This document shows positions 1-12,096 of a DNA stretch of 64,000 bases, one piece after another; positions within the stretch are counted from its first letter, which is position 1; every line of letters starts with the position of its first letter. The stretch is taken from NCBI RefSeq assembly GCF_022965805.1, contig NC_133104.1:26966069-27030068 (forward strand), read 5' to 3'. Source of the stretch: Primulina eburnea. Taxonomy: Eukaryota > Streptophyta > Magnoliopsida > Lamiales > Gesneriaceae. Below the pieces are notes generated by a model that saw nothing but the letters and a program-made list of their open reading frames with translations, made no database searches and had not been told where the DNA came from. The translations under genes and the position numbers were made by a program.

Positions 1-2
1 TT

Positions 3-1001
3 ATCGATCTTTTTTCTGAGTCTCAAATTGAAAGGCGAGGGTGGAATACGTTTGTCGCACAACCGAATGCCGCAGTAGTTCCGGTTGTGCGTGAATTTTA
101 TGCGAATGCCCCGGAGGGAAGTGAGTATAAGGCGGTTGTGAGGGGACGTCGAGTCCCGTATGATTCCAGGGCAATCAATGATGTGTTGGGTCTACAGTCG
201 GTGGATGATTCGGTGTTTCAGGCGTGGGTGCTTAACCCGGACTATGATTTGATAATTCGCACGCTATGTTATCCGGGCACCACGTGGAAACAACCTGGGG
301 CATACACGGTTTTTCTTGAGAAATTTTTGAAAGTAGAAGAGGCCTTGTGGTATGTTTTCTTGTCTAAAAGATTGATGCCAGTCGGTCATATCAGTGATGT
401 GCAGCGTGAGAGGGCGGTTGTTATTTATGCTCTCTGTACTGGGATGCCGATTGATGTGGGTAAGCTCATTTTCGGGCAGCTTACCATGTGTATCAATAGC
501 AGCAATTTGGGCTTCTATTTCCCAACGTTAGTGACTGAACTGTGTGCCCGAGCGGGGGTGATTTTTGAAGACGATGATGAGTGGTTACAACCGATGAGAG
601 CCATTGATCAGGCTCTCTATATATCCAAGAGGGAGAAACGCCAGGCTGAGCTACCCGCGGAGGTATTTTTCGGGTATGGGCAAGCAGCTCAACCACCACC
701 AGCCTTGGGACAGGCACCACCACCTCCGCAGCCACGCCGCCGTGCCTTGCGCGACCGCGTCGACGAATTGGGCGCTTGGGCCACTTATCAGACTGGGTAC
801 CAGGCCGTGAATCAAGCCCACATTCAGAACATAGAATATTTGACGCAGGGGATCGCGACGCATTTGGGCATCGACACTTCGGGGCGGCCACCTGCCCCCG
901 CATACCCGCCGCCCTTCCATTTTCAGTACACTTATCCTATGCCCCCAGCCGCTCAAGAGGGAGTTGCACGGCCTGAGCATGACGAGGAGGAGGATTTCTG
1001 A
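3..1001 (+). CDS. Putative plant transposon protein (PF20167-like), 5' end outside window
   Basis: The frame is open from base 3 to the TGA at 999-1001, so the true start lies left of the window; the GTG at 87 is internal. The residues before it (IERRGW, then VREFYAN) match the opening of the 'putative plant transposon protein' domain found as an extra ORF in plant Ty3/gypsy elements. The N-terminal two thirds look globular. The last 100 residues are rich in Pro, Gln and Ala and end in an acidic tail (EHDEEEDF). No catalytic motif is visible and the biochemical role is unknown. A polypurine tract and a long LTR follow about 1.3 kb downstream, so it reads as the last ORF of a plus-strand retroelement. 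Family assignment is from memory of the motif; function is not inferred. Confidence 0.7.
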   Translation: MDLFSESQIERRGWNTFVAQPNAAVVPVVREFYANAPEGSEYKAVVRGRRVPYDSRAINDVLGLQSVDDSVFQAWVLNPDYDLIIRTLCYPGTTWKQPGAYTVFLEKFLKVEEALWYVFLSKRLMPVGHISDVQRERAVVIYALCTGMPIDVGKLIFGQLTMCINSSNLGFYFPTLVTELCARAGVIFEDDDEWLQPMRAIDQALYISKREKRQAELPAEVFFGYGQAAQPPPALGQAPPPPQPRRRALRDRVDELGAWATYQTGYQAVNQAHIQNIEYLTQGIATHLGIDTSGRPPAPAYPPPFHFQYTYPMPPAAQEGVARPEHDEEEDF

Positions 1002-2288
1002 CCAGGGGAGTTTACTGTTTCCTCTTTCTTGTTATTTATTCTGTCGTTGCATTTGCATTCATGAGTTTTTTTTTAGTTTTTAGTGTTTGTTTCGTTTTGT
1101 GCACTGAGGACATTGCACAACTCTAGTATGAGGGGGTGGGTAGATTGTTTTGGTTGTTTAGTTAAATTGGTTATTGTTTTGATTGTTTAGTTAATTGGTT
1201 TAGTTTCGGTGCATTTCTTTCGTTTGGTGTCGTTTATGTTGATTTCTTTTGTTGGGTGTCGTTTATGGTGAGAAGACATCGTTTATGAGCCAATGATGAT
1301 TTGAATTGATAGTTTACAAAAGTATTGATTGGGTCACCTCGTGAATGATACTCTTGATTGTTAAAGCATGAATTTTGGTACAAGATTTGAACTTTCTGAG
1401 CACACAATTGTGGGGACTAGAATTTTGTAGGAATAATGGTGAAAATTTGAAAATTCTGTGTGGTTAACTTGAAAGGCACCGATTATGAGTTGATTTAGCA
1501 GGTAAACCCGTGAAAATAAGTCGCTAATTGGGACCTTGAATGAGAAAATTTGATTTACCTTGAACTTCACACTTGCCTCTTTTTCATTGCACTGAATTGA
1601 AATGTCATACTCCTAACCAGTCGTGATCCAAAGTATTATATTCTTAGCCTAGGGAGTACATGTGTGAAAATTGTGCAATTAAAAAAAAAAAAAAGAAGGA
1701 GATGTAAGGTGAGGGGGAGCCGAAATAAAAGGAATGAAATTCTATTCCTTGGCTAAAAGTTGGAGATGTAAGGAGACGAGGAAAGTCAGACGAAAAGTCT
1801 TGACGATTGCACAATGAAAATGATCGGTGTACTCCCAACTTTTAGCCACTTGAGCTTATTTTCCTTCTTTTCGACACCCCTATCTGTACTTAAAAGTTGA
1901 ATAAAGTTCAATTTGTGGCTAGTGATGAATGGACACGGGGATGCATGCTAGTGAGACTTGTATTGAAGTGTTAATCGAGTGACTCGCATGATTTGATAAT
2001 TGATCTATTTGAAGTACGAATGACTAAGACCTATCATGACACACACACACGTTCAAATTAGTGTCGAAATTTATGTGTAGATGAGAATGAGTATTCGGTT
2101 GCGATTTGACTTGATTGGTAGTGGGAAAGTAAACTGAGGCATGAACATAAACGTTGTTAACTCACCATTGACATTTACTTGTGTTAGTTATTTCTTGTTT
2201 GAGCAATTTTGTGGTTGTTGAGTTTGTTAGTATCTCGTGCTTTAACCTATTTTACTCGAGGGCGAGCAAAAGGTTAGTATGAGGGGGT
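1002..2288 (+). other. 3' untranslated interior of the element, ending in a polypurine tract
   Basis: About 1.3 kb of T-rich, non-coding sequence lies between the transposon-protein stop codon and the LTR. No ORF above background was seen. It ends in a purine run (agtatgaggggg, about 2276-2287) directly before TGATAAAACTCG, as expected for the plus-strand primer site of an LTR retrotransposon. A similar purine-rich string (tatgagggggtggg) occurs near 1128-1141. Confidence 0.5.
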
Positions 2289-3646
2289 TGATAAAACTCG
2301 TTTTTACGTGTTTTTAGTGTTGGTTTTGAGTCGCATTCATGCATCATATTAGTTTGTTTTAGTTAATTTAGCAATTATTTAGCATTATTTAGAATATGAC
2401 TGATCTCGTGTATTTTTGTGGTCATTTGATAGGAATTGAGCCAAAAAGTGGGTAGGAATTGAGCAGCTTATTCGAAGTACCTCGCTAGAGCGGTCAAAAG
2501 TGACCGCCCCAGCGAGCATTTTAGTCTTGCCAGCTAGTTTTATTCGAAGTCTCTCGCTAGGGCGGTCAAAAGTGACCGCCCCAGCGAAACCAAGGACATG
2601 GTCGAGAAACTTATTCGAAGTATCTCGCTAGGGCGGACACGTTTGACCGCCCTAGCGAGCGACGAGATCCAAGAAGATTTTTTTCCAAGTTTGTGGACTC
2701 TATCAGATACCTAGACCTAATACACGAGATTGGGGGGCGCCGTTTTTGGATCTATCATCATTATTTTCAGCATTTTTTCTTGGAGAAGAGGCTAGGAGCA
2801 AAGGAGATTTCGGAGACCTCGAGATTTCCACGCGTCGTGGCCGTCATCCGTCGTCATCTTTAGTATTTTTATTATTCAGTTTTTATTTCTTAGATTGTTG
2901 TTGGTTTTTATTATGAATTTTAGTAGCTAAACTCTAGATTTGTTGGGATTTGAGGGGATCCTGCCCCGCACTCGTTGTTGAACATTATTTAGCGACGTTT
3001 TTATGAGTGATTTGTTTATGCTTTTGTGCTTTCTTATTTCATTTGAAGTCTAGCTAACTTCCTTTGATTATTTCATGTTGTTGATGATTTCGATAGAATA
3101 ATTGACAATAGGATCGAATAGTATAGACCACGGATTTACAATTTTAGTAGATATACGGAATTGGATACGTGTCGATAGTGATAATTCACCCGGATGAAAG
3201 CTAGTGGATTCCATAGAACGTAATGCAATCGTGAACTGTTAAATAATTGAGGATACTTGATTACTGCATGTTTATGATTAGTATTAATATAGCTCGACAG
3301 AGTATATTAATTAGTCTAGGGAATTCCGTCGAATGCACGAGTAAAAGTCGAGTATAATTATTTGAACACGAGCGGTAGGTGAACTGATAATTCCCAACAA
3401 ATTCGTTTCTCATTTGATTTTAATCCAATTTAATCATTGATTTCTTGATTACTTTTTCTTGCACTTTAATTATTTTAGTTATTAAATTCACTTTAGTTTA
3501 ATCACCAACTCAATCTATCGTTGCTAAAGAAATTTACTTGAAAATAAAGATATTGTAACGCAGTCCTTGTGGAACGATACTCGTATTCACTTACGTTTAT
3601 TATAACTTGACTATCGTGCACTTGCGATATTTAAATCGAGCTTTCA
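2289..3646 (+). repeat. 3' LTR of the Ty3-type element
   Basis: It begins TGATAAAACTCG right after the polypurine tract and ends about 3646 at ...GAGCTTTCA, giving roughly 1.36 kb. Its 3' third has the long AT-rich unique stretch typical of this LTR type (around 3530-3646). The left part carries three G+C-rich hairpin units (separate entry). The right boundary is approximate because the next 50 bases are unassigned before minus-strand gypsy pol homology begins near 3695. Confidence 0.55.
2468..2662. repeat. Three-unit G+C-rich hairpin array in LTR
   Basis: Three units of about 70 bp each start with ttattcgaag or a close variant and contain a stem of the form CGCTAGGGCGGTC ... GACCGCCC(C/T)AGCG. 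Stems lie near 2483-2516, 2553-2587 and 2624-2660. Loops are only a few bases (for example aaaagt). The third unit has changed both arm and loop but keeps pairing (GGGCGGaca / TGACCGCCC). Confidence 0.8.
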
Positions 3647-3647
3647 T

Positions 3648-6240
3648 CTATAAAACAAATTTTGGACTATTCACTGTGCAAGTTTTGTTCGAACACCACC
3701 AAACTTGTGTCTTCAAATCGTTGTAAATTTTTCGGCCTCCAGGATGAATGCTAAACCGACTACAGTGCGCTTCTGACAGAATCTGATGTCTCAAATCTAA
3801 AACATCTGGCACTACAAGACGGTTATTCACGTACAAAACATGATCATGTATCTGATATTCTGATAAATGCCCTGATCGGACCATCTCAATCGATTTCTGA
3901 ACATTCAGATCACTTCTTTGTGCTTCTTTGATCCTCATAATCAGATCTGGCTCAACTTGAATCGAAGCAAGTCGTAGTGGTCTACTATCTGTGTCAAATG
4001 CTAATCCAGACAAACAGCAATCTTCAACTAAATTCGAGACACCTATCGTCGATAAGGATAAAGAACATACCTTTCGACTCAAAGCAAATGCTGCTGTATT
4101 TGATTTTTCTGGATAGTATTTGATCTCGCAATCAAAGTCCTTCAACAAATCGAGCCATCTACGCTGTCTCATATTCAATTCTGACTGAGAAAACAGATAC
4201 TTCAGGCTTTTATGGTCTGAATAGATCTCAAATTTCTCGCCATAAAGATAATGACGCCAAATCTTCAGTGCAAATACGATAGCCGCCAATTCAAGATCAT
4301 GAATGGGGTATCGAATCTCGTGTGGCTTCAGCTGTCTAGAGGCATATGCAATCACATGACCTCGCTGCATAAGGACACATCCTAACCCTCTGTGAGATGC
4401 ATCACAATATACAACGAAATCGCCATTACCTGAAGCAATCATCAAGACAGGTGCACGGGTCAGCCTTTTTTTCAATTCTAAGAAGCTAGACTCACAATCC
4501 TCAGACCACACAAATGGCGCATTTTTCTGTGTCAACTGGGTAATCGGCTTCGCAATACTGGAGAAGTCTTTAATAAATCGTCGATAATAACCTGTCAGAC
4601 CCATGAAACTGCGTATCTCTGGCACAGAAGTCGGTCTAGGCCAACTGATCACAGCTTCAACTTTACTCGGATCTACAAAAATACCGTCTCCAGATATGAT
4701 ATGACCCAAGAAGACAACCTGTCTCAGCCAAAACTCACACTTTGACAGTTTAGCATATAATCTTTCTTTTCTCAATGTTTGCAACACAATTCTCAAATGA
4801 TTGGCATGCTCATTCAGATTCTTACAATACACTAGAATATCATCAATAAAAACAATCACAAACTCATCCAAGCACCTCTGAAAGACGCGGTTCATCAGTC
4901 CCATAAAACACCGCTGGAGCATTCGTTAAACCAAAAGGCATGACAACAAACTCATAATGTCCATACCTGGTTCGGAATGTTGTTTTCGGTATATCAACAT
5001 CTCGAACTCTCAGCTGGTGATATCCGGACCTCAAATCAATCTTAGAATAGATAGATGATCCCTGCAACTGATCAAATAAGTCGTCGATACGAGGTAAAGG
5101 ATACTTGTTCTTTATCGTTGTCTTGTTCAGTTGCCTGTAATCTATACACAATCTCATAGAACCGTCTTTCTTGCGCACGAATAGCACTGGAGCGCCCCAA
5201 AAATATACACTAGGTCTGATATATCCCTTGGCTAGAAAATCTTCTAGTTGTGTTTTCAATTCTTTCAGTTCTATCGGCGCCATCCTATATGGAGCTCTCG
5301 AAATAGGGACGGTACCTGTAATGAGATCAATACTAAAATCTACCTCTCGAGCTGGAGGTAACCCTGGAATCTCGTCAGGAAATACATCTGCAAACTCCCG
5401 TACTACTGGCAAATCTGCCAATGCCGGGCTCGATTTCTGTAGATCTACAGAATAGATAAGAAACCCTTCTGCTCCTTTCTGCAACAATCTACTCATAGTC
5501 AGAGCAGACACTAAGAGAATCCGAGATCTGGAACCCTTACCGTAGAATTTCCATTCCTCTGTCATTTCAGGTCTGAATCTAACAATCTTGTGAAAACAAT
5601 CTACAGTAGCTCTGTACTTAGTCAACATGTCAATCCCGACAATACAATCAAAATCAGATAAACCAAGTACAATACAGTCTAAATCGATCTCATGCCCCTC
5701 AAACTGTAGTATACAATGTCTAACTGAAGTCACAGATATCATACCACTTCCCAACGGAGAAGAAATAGACACTACAGTAGACAATGACTCTACAGGCAAT
5801 GCATGCAATAATGCAAAACGTTCAGAGATGAATGTATGCGATGCACCTGTGTCTATCAACACATATGCAGGATAACCGCAAAGAAAACAGTTGCCTGCAA
5901 TAACATCATCTGGCGCATCCTGGGCTTGCTCCTCGGTCAGTGCAAACACCCTAGCCTGCTGTCTCGGAGGTTGATTCACAGTCTGGTTACCTCCTGGTCT
6001 CTGTTGGGACTGTGCAGAGGGCGGCTGAAATGAATGTACCGACGTCTGTCTCTCCATCTGAGGCACTGATGCCGATGATCCGGCACTCTGGGATCGCTGT
6101 AAACCTCTCTGGGGACAAACTCTGGCGAAGTGCCCATGTTGTTTACATATGTTGCAGCGCCCCATGACTCCCTGACACTGCTCAGTGGCATGCCTGCCTC
6201 CACACGAACTGCAATAAACACCACTATACTCTTAACTCTG
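3648..6240 (-). pseudogene. Ty3/gypsy (Tekay-like) polyprotein: zinc knuckle, protease, RT, RNase H, broken
   Basis: Reading leftward from about 6240: a Cys-rich segment and CCHC knuckle ([14 protein letters not shown]), a retropepsin active site ([12 protein letters not shown]), RT with [18 protein letters not shown] and the FIDDILVY catalytic box, RNase H ([20 protein letters not shown]), and the start of the integrase zinc-binding region ([13 protein letters not shown]). The frame is broken near 4900, just after NAPAV, where two overlapping frames meet. An in-frame stop lies upstream of the knuckle near 6230. Homology ends near 3695, before the integrase core. It continues leftward from the gag pieces at 9613-10407; the solo LTR at 6262-9607 interrupts it. 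This is a dead copy. Confidence 0.9.
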
Positions 6241-7287
6241 ACCCTGACCTCTCTGTCGGGATGTGAAGTCCCGAAAATTTTAAGTCCATATGAACCACGT
6301 GTGTGCAAGTTATTAAAATCCTTATGTATTTTATTAAATAATTTTAATGCATACTTTCATTTAATTTATGAAATTTATTATTTTAATTATTCATGTTTAT
6401 TTAATGTATGTTAAAATGTTCTTGAGTTTATGTTTCAGGCGATTATTCGAGACGGTATCGAGGAAAGGAGACCGGGATGTTTTTTTTAGTAATTTTAATG
6501 GAGACAAATTATTTTAAGATAAGATTTAAGTATTTTAAATGATTTATTTAATTCTTAGTATTTTAAAAGTCTAATTTAATTATTATGTGATATTATAATT
6601 TTAAAACTTTTATGGATTAGTAATTTGTGTATTTTAGTTATTTTTTTAAGCAAAATGATTAGTAAGTTAGTAGTCCTTAATTAGTAAGTTAATTATTAAT
6701 TTAAAACCTTAACTATAATTACCTAATAATTGACTATTTTCTACACACATGTATTATTCATTTTATTCTTAGTCAAACACATTACCCATTTGTTCTCCTA
6801 ATGCACACATACACATATTCAAATATTTAATTTAAACTTACACACACTCACACCTTACACACATACATATACACGTATACTATATATACACATCAAACAA
6901 AATATATATTTCAATCCAACTTTTGACTAAGGAAAGAAATGTTTCTAAAACACTTCCCTATCAATTCTTGTCTCCATTTCCTTCCTTTTTCCCTTTCCTT
7001 TAAACAAGCGTACAATCTCTGAAAATTTCCAGCATCATTTCATTGAGGTTATTTAAAGAAAATCGAGCTACGTTCGTCCCGGATCGTCTATCGCTCCGTC
7101 TCCGCTTCGGTATCGTCGTTACGGTATTTTAAATATCAAAAGGCACGTATATTCTGTTCTTGATGCATCGATCTTGTCATATTATGCGTTGTGTTGTTAT
7201 TTATGCAAAAATTATATGTGCGATGCGTAGAAGTTTGAGCAATCACGTCTAGATCAAGTTTGAAACAATTTTGGATCACCAAATTCA

Positions 7288-7830
7288 CGTTTTTGCTGTT
7301 CTGTAAAATACTGCGATTTTTTGGTATATATTTTGAGAAAACTTTCAACTAAAAAAACGTAGATCTTTTCGATACCTTCGATTTGATATAAAATTCGAAA
7401 TATTTGGATGAAAATTGAGTGAGTTATGGTGTTTTTCGTAGGACTGCTCAAACTGCATTTTTTAGAAACGTTTTTGCTGTTCTGTAAAATACTGCGATTT
7501 TTCGGTACATATTTTGAGAAAACTTTTAATTAAAAAAACGTAGATCTTTTTGATACGTTCGATTTGATATAAAATTCGAGTTATTTGGATTAAAAACGAT
7601 TGAGTTATGGTGTTTTTAGTATGACTGCTATTTTTAGATCCGAAAACTCATGTTTCGCTGTTCTTTCGAAAACTGCGATTTTTCGGTACATATTTTGAGA
7701 AAACTTTTAACTACAAAAATGTAGATCTTTTCGATACGTTCGATTTGATATACAATTCGAGTTATTTGGATTAAAAACGAGTGAGTTATGGTGTTTTTAG
7801 TATGACTGCTCAAATCGTGTTTCAAGAAAG
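7288..7830 (+). repeat. Three tandem copies of a ~181-bp unit
   Basis: Units start near 7288, 7469 and 7651 with (C/T)GTTT(T/C)GCTGTTCT. Each includes ACTGCGATTTTT, a GAGAAAACTTT stretch and GAGTTATGGTGTTTTT. Copies differ by scattered substitutions, so the duplication is not recent. Short open frames here are by-products of the repeat. Confidence 0.85.
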
Positions 7831-8171
7831 TTATGAATTTTAATATGTTCTTGAAGTTTTTATGTTGCAGGCTTTGTTGGGGATCGACGGGTGATCGTTG
7901 CTGCATATAAGAAAGTTAGTAATGATGTTTAGAGTATTTTTGAGGTTTTGATTCATGTCGTTAAGAGCTTGAATTATTAAGATGTCGTAAGAAATAAACT
8001 TTAATATAAATGACAATATTTTGGGTCGTATGAATTGTAGAGTGATTATAAAAGTTTAGTTCATTGTTATGGTGTCCTAGAATGGTCTCATAGTGATGAA
8101 TCTTGATGCCTTATGTGTTAATTGGGAGAATAGACATGTCGCAAAATTTTCATAAAATAATTCGTCGAACA

Positions 8172-8280
8172 GAGCGGACACCCACCCGGACACGGAGGTA
8201 GGCACGGTGTCCGTGCCTTCTTATTTCATCAAAACAATTTTTAAGCGCACGGACACGGACCTAGGGACGGGGTCCGTGTA
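8172..8280. repeat. G+C-rich palindromic cluster in the solo LTR
   Basis: Two blocks of self-complementary sequence built from CGGACAC and its complement GTGTCCG (for example GGCACGGTGTCCGTGCC and CACGGACACGGACC...GGGTCCGTGTA), embedded in AT-rich LTR sequence. This corresponds in style to the arrays in the other LTR families of the window. Confidence 0.6.
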
Positions 8281-8638
8281 CCTTCAGATTTTAGGTATAT
8301 TCTTTTATTATTTAAGGTTTGATTTGAGGTTTTATACAATGGTTTAATATGATATTTTACAGGGTTATGTCATGGGAAATTATAGAATGTTCTAAGAATT
8401 TATTTAGCTTGGGATTAAGCATGACATTTACGTTTAAGTTGTACAAGTTAAGTTTATGTATTCATATTAGTATGTTGCAGCAACGACCCGATTGACATCC
8501 AACGAATCCCTCAATGCAAAGTAAGTATGTATGACGTGCAAAGAAAATATTTGAAGTTTTTGAGGTATGCTAAATGTCTTGTGACCAAAAGTGAATGGGT
8601 TTGGAAGTCGGTGAACGTGGCCGAGGACCTCTCCGCCC

Positions 8639-8791
8639 CGTTAAATTATGAACGGGTTTGAAGTTAGGATTGGAAAGCGTTAAATTATGAACGGGGACCA
8701 ATCCGTCCGTTAAATTATGAACGGGTTAGATCGTGGTTTTGAAGCGTTAAATTATGAACGTGGATCAACTGGCCTGTTAAATTATGAACAG
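8639..8791. repeat. Five copies of a GTTAAATTATGAAC hairpin core
   Basis: The core recurs near 8640, 8679, 8709, 8744 and 8776. In the best copies it is flanked by CC and GG, so that CCGTT pairs with AACGG across an AAATTATG loop. In the last copy both arms changed together (CTGTT ... AACAG), keeping the pairing. Confidence 0.75.
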
Positions 8792-9612
8792 GGATCTCAT
8801 GTATGTGGCAGTGGATACGTCCCTGTCAGCCCAGTACTGTGGTTTGTCTGATCAGATATTTATTATGTTATGGGTCACTTGCTTTGAAACATCCTCTACG
8901 CAAAATGATGAAGTTAAGTATGTTGAAGTATGAAAGCATGTTTAAAGAAAAGTTTATGTGATGGCACGTCATATTATGTATGCATGTATGCTCAAAGTTT
9001 ATGCAAAGCTCAAGTTTATGAAAGTTCAAGTTATTATGCAAGTTCAAGTTTCAAAGTATGTATGTTCAAGTTCAAAGAAGTTTATGAGAGTCCAAAGTTA
9101 TTATGAAAGTTTAAGTTTATTAAGAGTTCAAGTTTATTACGCAAAGTTTAAGTTTCAAGTATATATGTTATATTTTGAAGTTGTAGGTGGTTTTATTATG
9201 TAATACTCGTTATTCCCAGTTTATACGTGTTGAGTCTTTAGACTCACTAGACTTGATCGATGCAGGTGCTTATGTTGATGAGGAGACAGGAGGTGGCGAC
9301 CAAGTGGCAGGCTTGGACTGAGCGGGAGGCTAAACCCGAGAACCGCCATGTTTACGTTTTTATGCAAAGTTTAAAAATACTCTGATTTATATGATGTGAT
9401 GGGAGATGTTTTGAGCAAGTATTTTGTTAGCAGATTTTATTGGTGATGTTGAATTTCAAATATTTTATGAACGACTCTTTTGACAACCTTTTCTTATGGG
9501 GGATTTGGTTGTGGTATTTTATGGCAAATATTGAAGATTATTTTATATTAAAGAAAAATTTTAATTTTTCCGCAAATTTTGAAGTAGTAAAAGTACGGTA
9601 CGTTTCACGGGA

Positions 9613-10407
9613 TCCACTGGAACTCGATGAACTACTTCCTGATTTCTTAAACTGTTTGTCTTTAGCCTTCAAAAACTCTTTCTTGCCACTACTGCTTCCA
9701 CTGTCGAATCGAGGAGGAGGTGGTGGAAACTGCACGGCGTGCTGTGGCTGCCTCTGACTCTGAACACTATAAGAAGACCCTCGCTACCTAATCAAGCCAG
9801 CCTCCGCGCCTTTCGCTCTGTTCAGTGCATCAGAAAAAGTGTTGGGTCGCCCCGTGTTCACTAAGGTAAATATGTCAGGGTTCAAACCATTAATGAACTG
9901 ATCTGCGGACGCTTCATCATTCCCTGCTACATGAGGTGCAAATCGAAGCTAGGATGAAAACTTAGCAACATATTCTTCTACATTCAATTGCCCATGTCTT
10001 AAATTCGCAATTCTGCCCCTTTGTCCTTTCGATAAGATGCTGGAAAGAAACGCTGATAAAATTCATCTTTAAATACTATCCAAGTAATATCAATACCTCT
10101 ATGCTCCAGGGCTCATTTCGTTGTCAACCACCAACTCTTGGCCACTTCTTGCAACTGATGTCCAATTAACTTTACCCTCCTTTCATCTGTATAGGCAAGA
10201 GACTCAAACAACATCTCTATATCGTCGAGCCCAGCTCTCACAATCCACTGCATTTTCTGTTCCCCTGAGAGTCGGTGGTCGGAAAGACTGGAACCGTTTC
10301 AACAAAGTCTCCATAGGTGTAGCAGTCACGTCCATCTGAGTACCTGACGTGCTACCCTGTTCCGGCACTTGGCCTGCAGCTGGTTGTGGTATTCTTCTAG
10401 GCGGCAT
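9613..10407 (-). pseudogene. Tekay-like gypsy gag, 5' part, frame-broken
   Basis: Starts at 10407 with MPPRRIPQ, the same opening as the gag at 57335, and runs through FRPPTLRGTE and DCESW before frame breaks. Homology resumes near 9735 with the basic, Ser-rich C-terminal part (KAKDKQFKKSGSSSSSSSGS), which stops at the solo-LTR insertion point (9612). The zinc-knuckle part lies beyond the insertion at about 6240. This is the minus-strand element whose pol is at 3648-6240. Confidence 0.75.
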
Positions 10408-10649
10408 ATCTAAATATCAAACAGATTAGTACACAGTCTACACACTCTGTCTCAGTCCTCCTCTGATCATATTCTTCTGATCCAGAATCGGTTCTGATTC
10501 AGTCTTTACAATTATATGCTGTAAATCAACTCAGAAACAATACGACATATAATAGGGAAAGCATTAAATCATGCTAGCACATCAAAAGCAAGGAAAAAGA
10601 CTCGATCTACCCCGCTCACTCTATCTTATCTCAGTCTAGAGGATCTATC

Positions 10650-10661
10650 GCTCTGATACCA
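10650..10661 (-). promoter_or_regulatory. Primer-binding site for initiator-Met tRNA
   Basis: On the minus strand this reads TGGTATCAGAGC, the classic complement of plant initiator-Met tRNA 3' ends. It lies 5 bases inside the LTR edge at 10667. It fixes the element's direction (leftward). Confidence 0.85.
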
Positions 10662-10666
10662 CCTGT

Positions 10667-12096
10667 TGTGGGGACCCGGGCTCTAACTCAATTCTTTTCG
10701 GGATTAATCGGATCTTTATTCAAAAATGAGGGTCAAAATTTTGCTTTTTAACATTAAATCGAATGTATATAAACTAAGAATAATATCTTTCTTTATTTAA
10801 TTACAACAAACATAACATACATATCTTGTTCTAGTAAATTCATACAAACTAGTGTTTAATACAAACTACAACACAAGTAGTACAAGTCTAGTAAAAACAA
10901 CTAGTCATCTTCTGCGCCCGAAGTCACCACTCTATCTATCTCAAACTCATCTCTGTCGTGACCCAGATCCTACCCCACCTGTTGTTATGCACACATACAG
11001 ACACAACAAAAGCCGGAAAATCCGGTGAGAACAAATCCCAGTATAAAACATGTATACATGCTGATACATAATCATAATCATGAACATGCTATGATGAATA
11101 CAAGAATAACAATATGTTCCACAATCTATGGAACATAAACAATATGAGCATGCAATCTAAATCAATTCATTTCTAGACTCAGTTCGACTCTACTCTAGGG
11201 ATCCCGGTTTGAATAAGACGTCACTTTCTGTCACCTACCCTCCCAATCGGGGTAACGGTACGTCTTATTCCTAGACTTCGGTCATGTCTGTATCGAATGT
11301 CTACAATCGGAGAATGTCTGCTCCTATGTGTCGATACCACCGAACGTCTAGTTTGACAAATCTGTCAATGACTCCTATCTCAATGCTTGAATATAAATCT
11401 ATAAACAAAGCATAATCATGTCACAAGATTCGAATATAAATCTATAGACAAATCAAAAGCATATCAACAGATAAACAACGATTCTAGTATGTGATTTTGT
11501 TGGGAAACTCAAACCAGTCTTGACACAAATTAACGGCATAACGGCGTGCTCTCCCGGTACCAATCAATTCAAATCTCAACATATATCAACACGTCATAAT
11601 CTTCAATTCATAATTAATGCCATAACCATTTCCACTCTGAAAATTTGCATAATCTCAATTCAATACATGCTGGAAATGCCCATCAAACACATACGATATC
11701 ATTTCTTCGGTCTGATTACGAATATGCTATGCTCAACATATCAAGAACACATAGTCAACTCAAGAAGTAATGGTGGATTTCTCGCATGCAGCACCCAGAC
11801 CGCGGGTGCGCTCAAGCTTCGGCAGCCCTTTTTATTTCTTAAATTCGACGACCGCGGGTGCGGTCCCATTCTTACCGCGGGTGCGGTGTGGCTACTGGAA
11901 AAATGCTAAACTTTCTATCCATGCACCACGGGTGCGGTGTGCTTTTTAGTGCGGGTGCGGTGTCCCCTCGGCCTCAACTTCAAAATTTAGAATTAATTAA
12001 CCGCAGGTGCGGTCTATGCCTAGGCGCGGGTGCGGTCTTCATTTCACGCCAACCTTCATAATCTCATTTGATCAATCTATAATCTAGGGCATTACA
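10667..12096 (-). repeat. 5' LTR of the minus-strand Tekay-like gypsy element
   Basis: In the element's direction it starts TGTAATGCCC (at 12096) and ends CCCCACA (at 10667), about 1.43 kb, followed by the Met primer-binding site. It carries the conserved stem-loop block (gaataagacgt...acgtcttattc, about 11200-11280) and a cluster of CCGCGGGTGCGG-type motifs at about 11790-12046. The right flank enters the middle of a second gypsy pol in the opposite orientation. Confidence 0.85.
11790..12046 (-). repeat. Array of GCGGGTGCGGT motifs in the LTR
   Basis: Eight or so copies of the core GCGGGTGCGG(T), some extended to ACCGCGGGTGCGGT, are separated by 15-45 bases of AT-rich sequence. Same family of motif as in the LTRs at 14.2, 55.0 and 63.1 kb. 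Confidence 0.8.

Larger units (their letters stand above)
6262..9607 (+). repeat. Solo LTR, 3.35 kb, with 5-bp target duplication
   Basis: Begins TGTGAAGTCCCG and ends GGTACGTTTCA. CGGGA is found on both sides (6257-6261 and 9608-9612), and the insertion separates two parts of one gag gene, so both ends are firm. No retroelement coding region lies between them, hence a solo LTR produced by LTR-LTR recombination. Inside are three ~181-bp tandem copies, a G+C-rich palindromic cluster, five copies of a 15-base hairpin core, and the motif GACTCACTAGA...TGCAGGTG near 9240-9267, shared with the other long LTRs at 20.9, 32.75 and 46.3 kb. Its great length suggests a chromovirus LTR. Confidence 0.88.

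Noticed and set aside
493..903. 136-codon minus-strand ORF opposite the transposon protein
   Set aside because: A shadow of the G+C-rich plus-strand coding region, with no recognisable motif.
7136..7906. Several short minus-strand ORFs with similar sequence
   Set aside because: They arise from the 181-bp tandem units in the solo LTR.
9440..9757. 105-codon plus-strand ORF
   Set aside because: Spans the solo-LTR/gag junction and is antisense to the gag tail.
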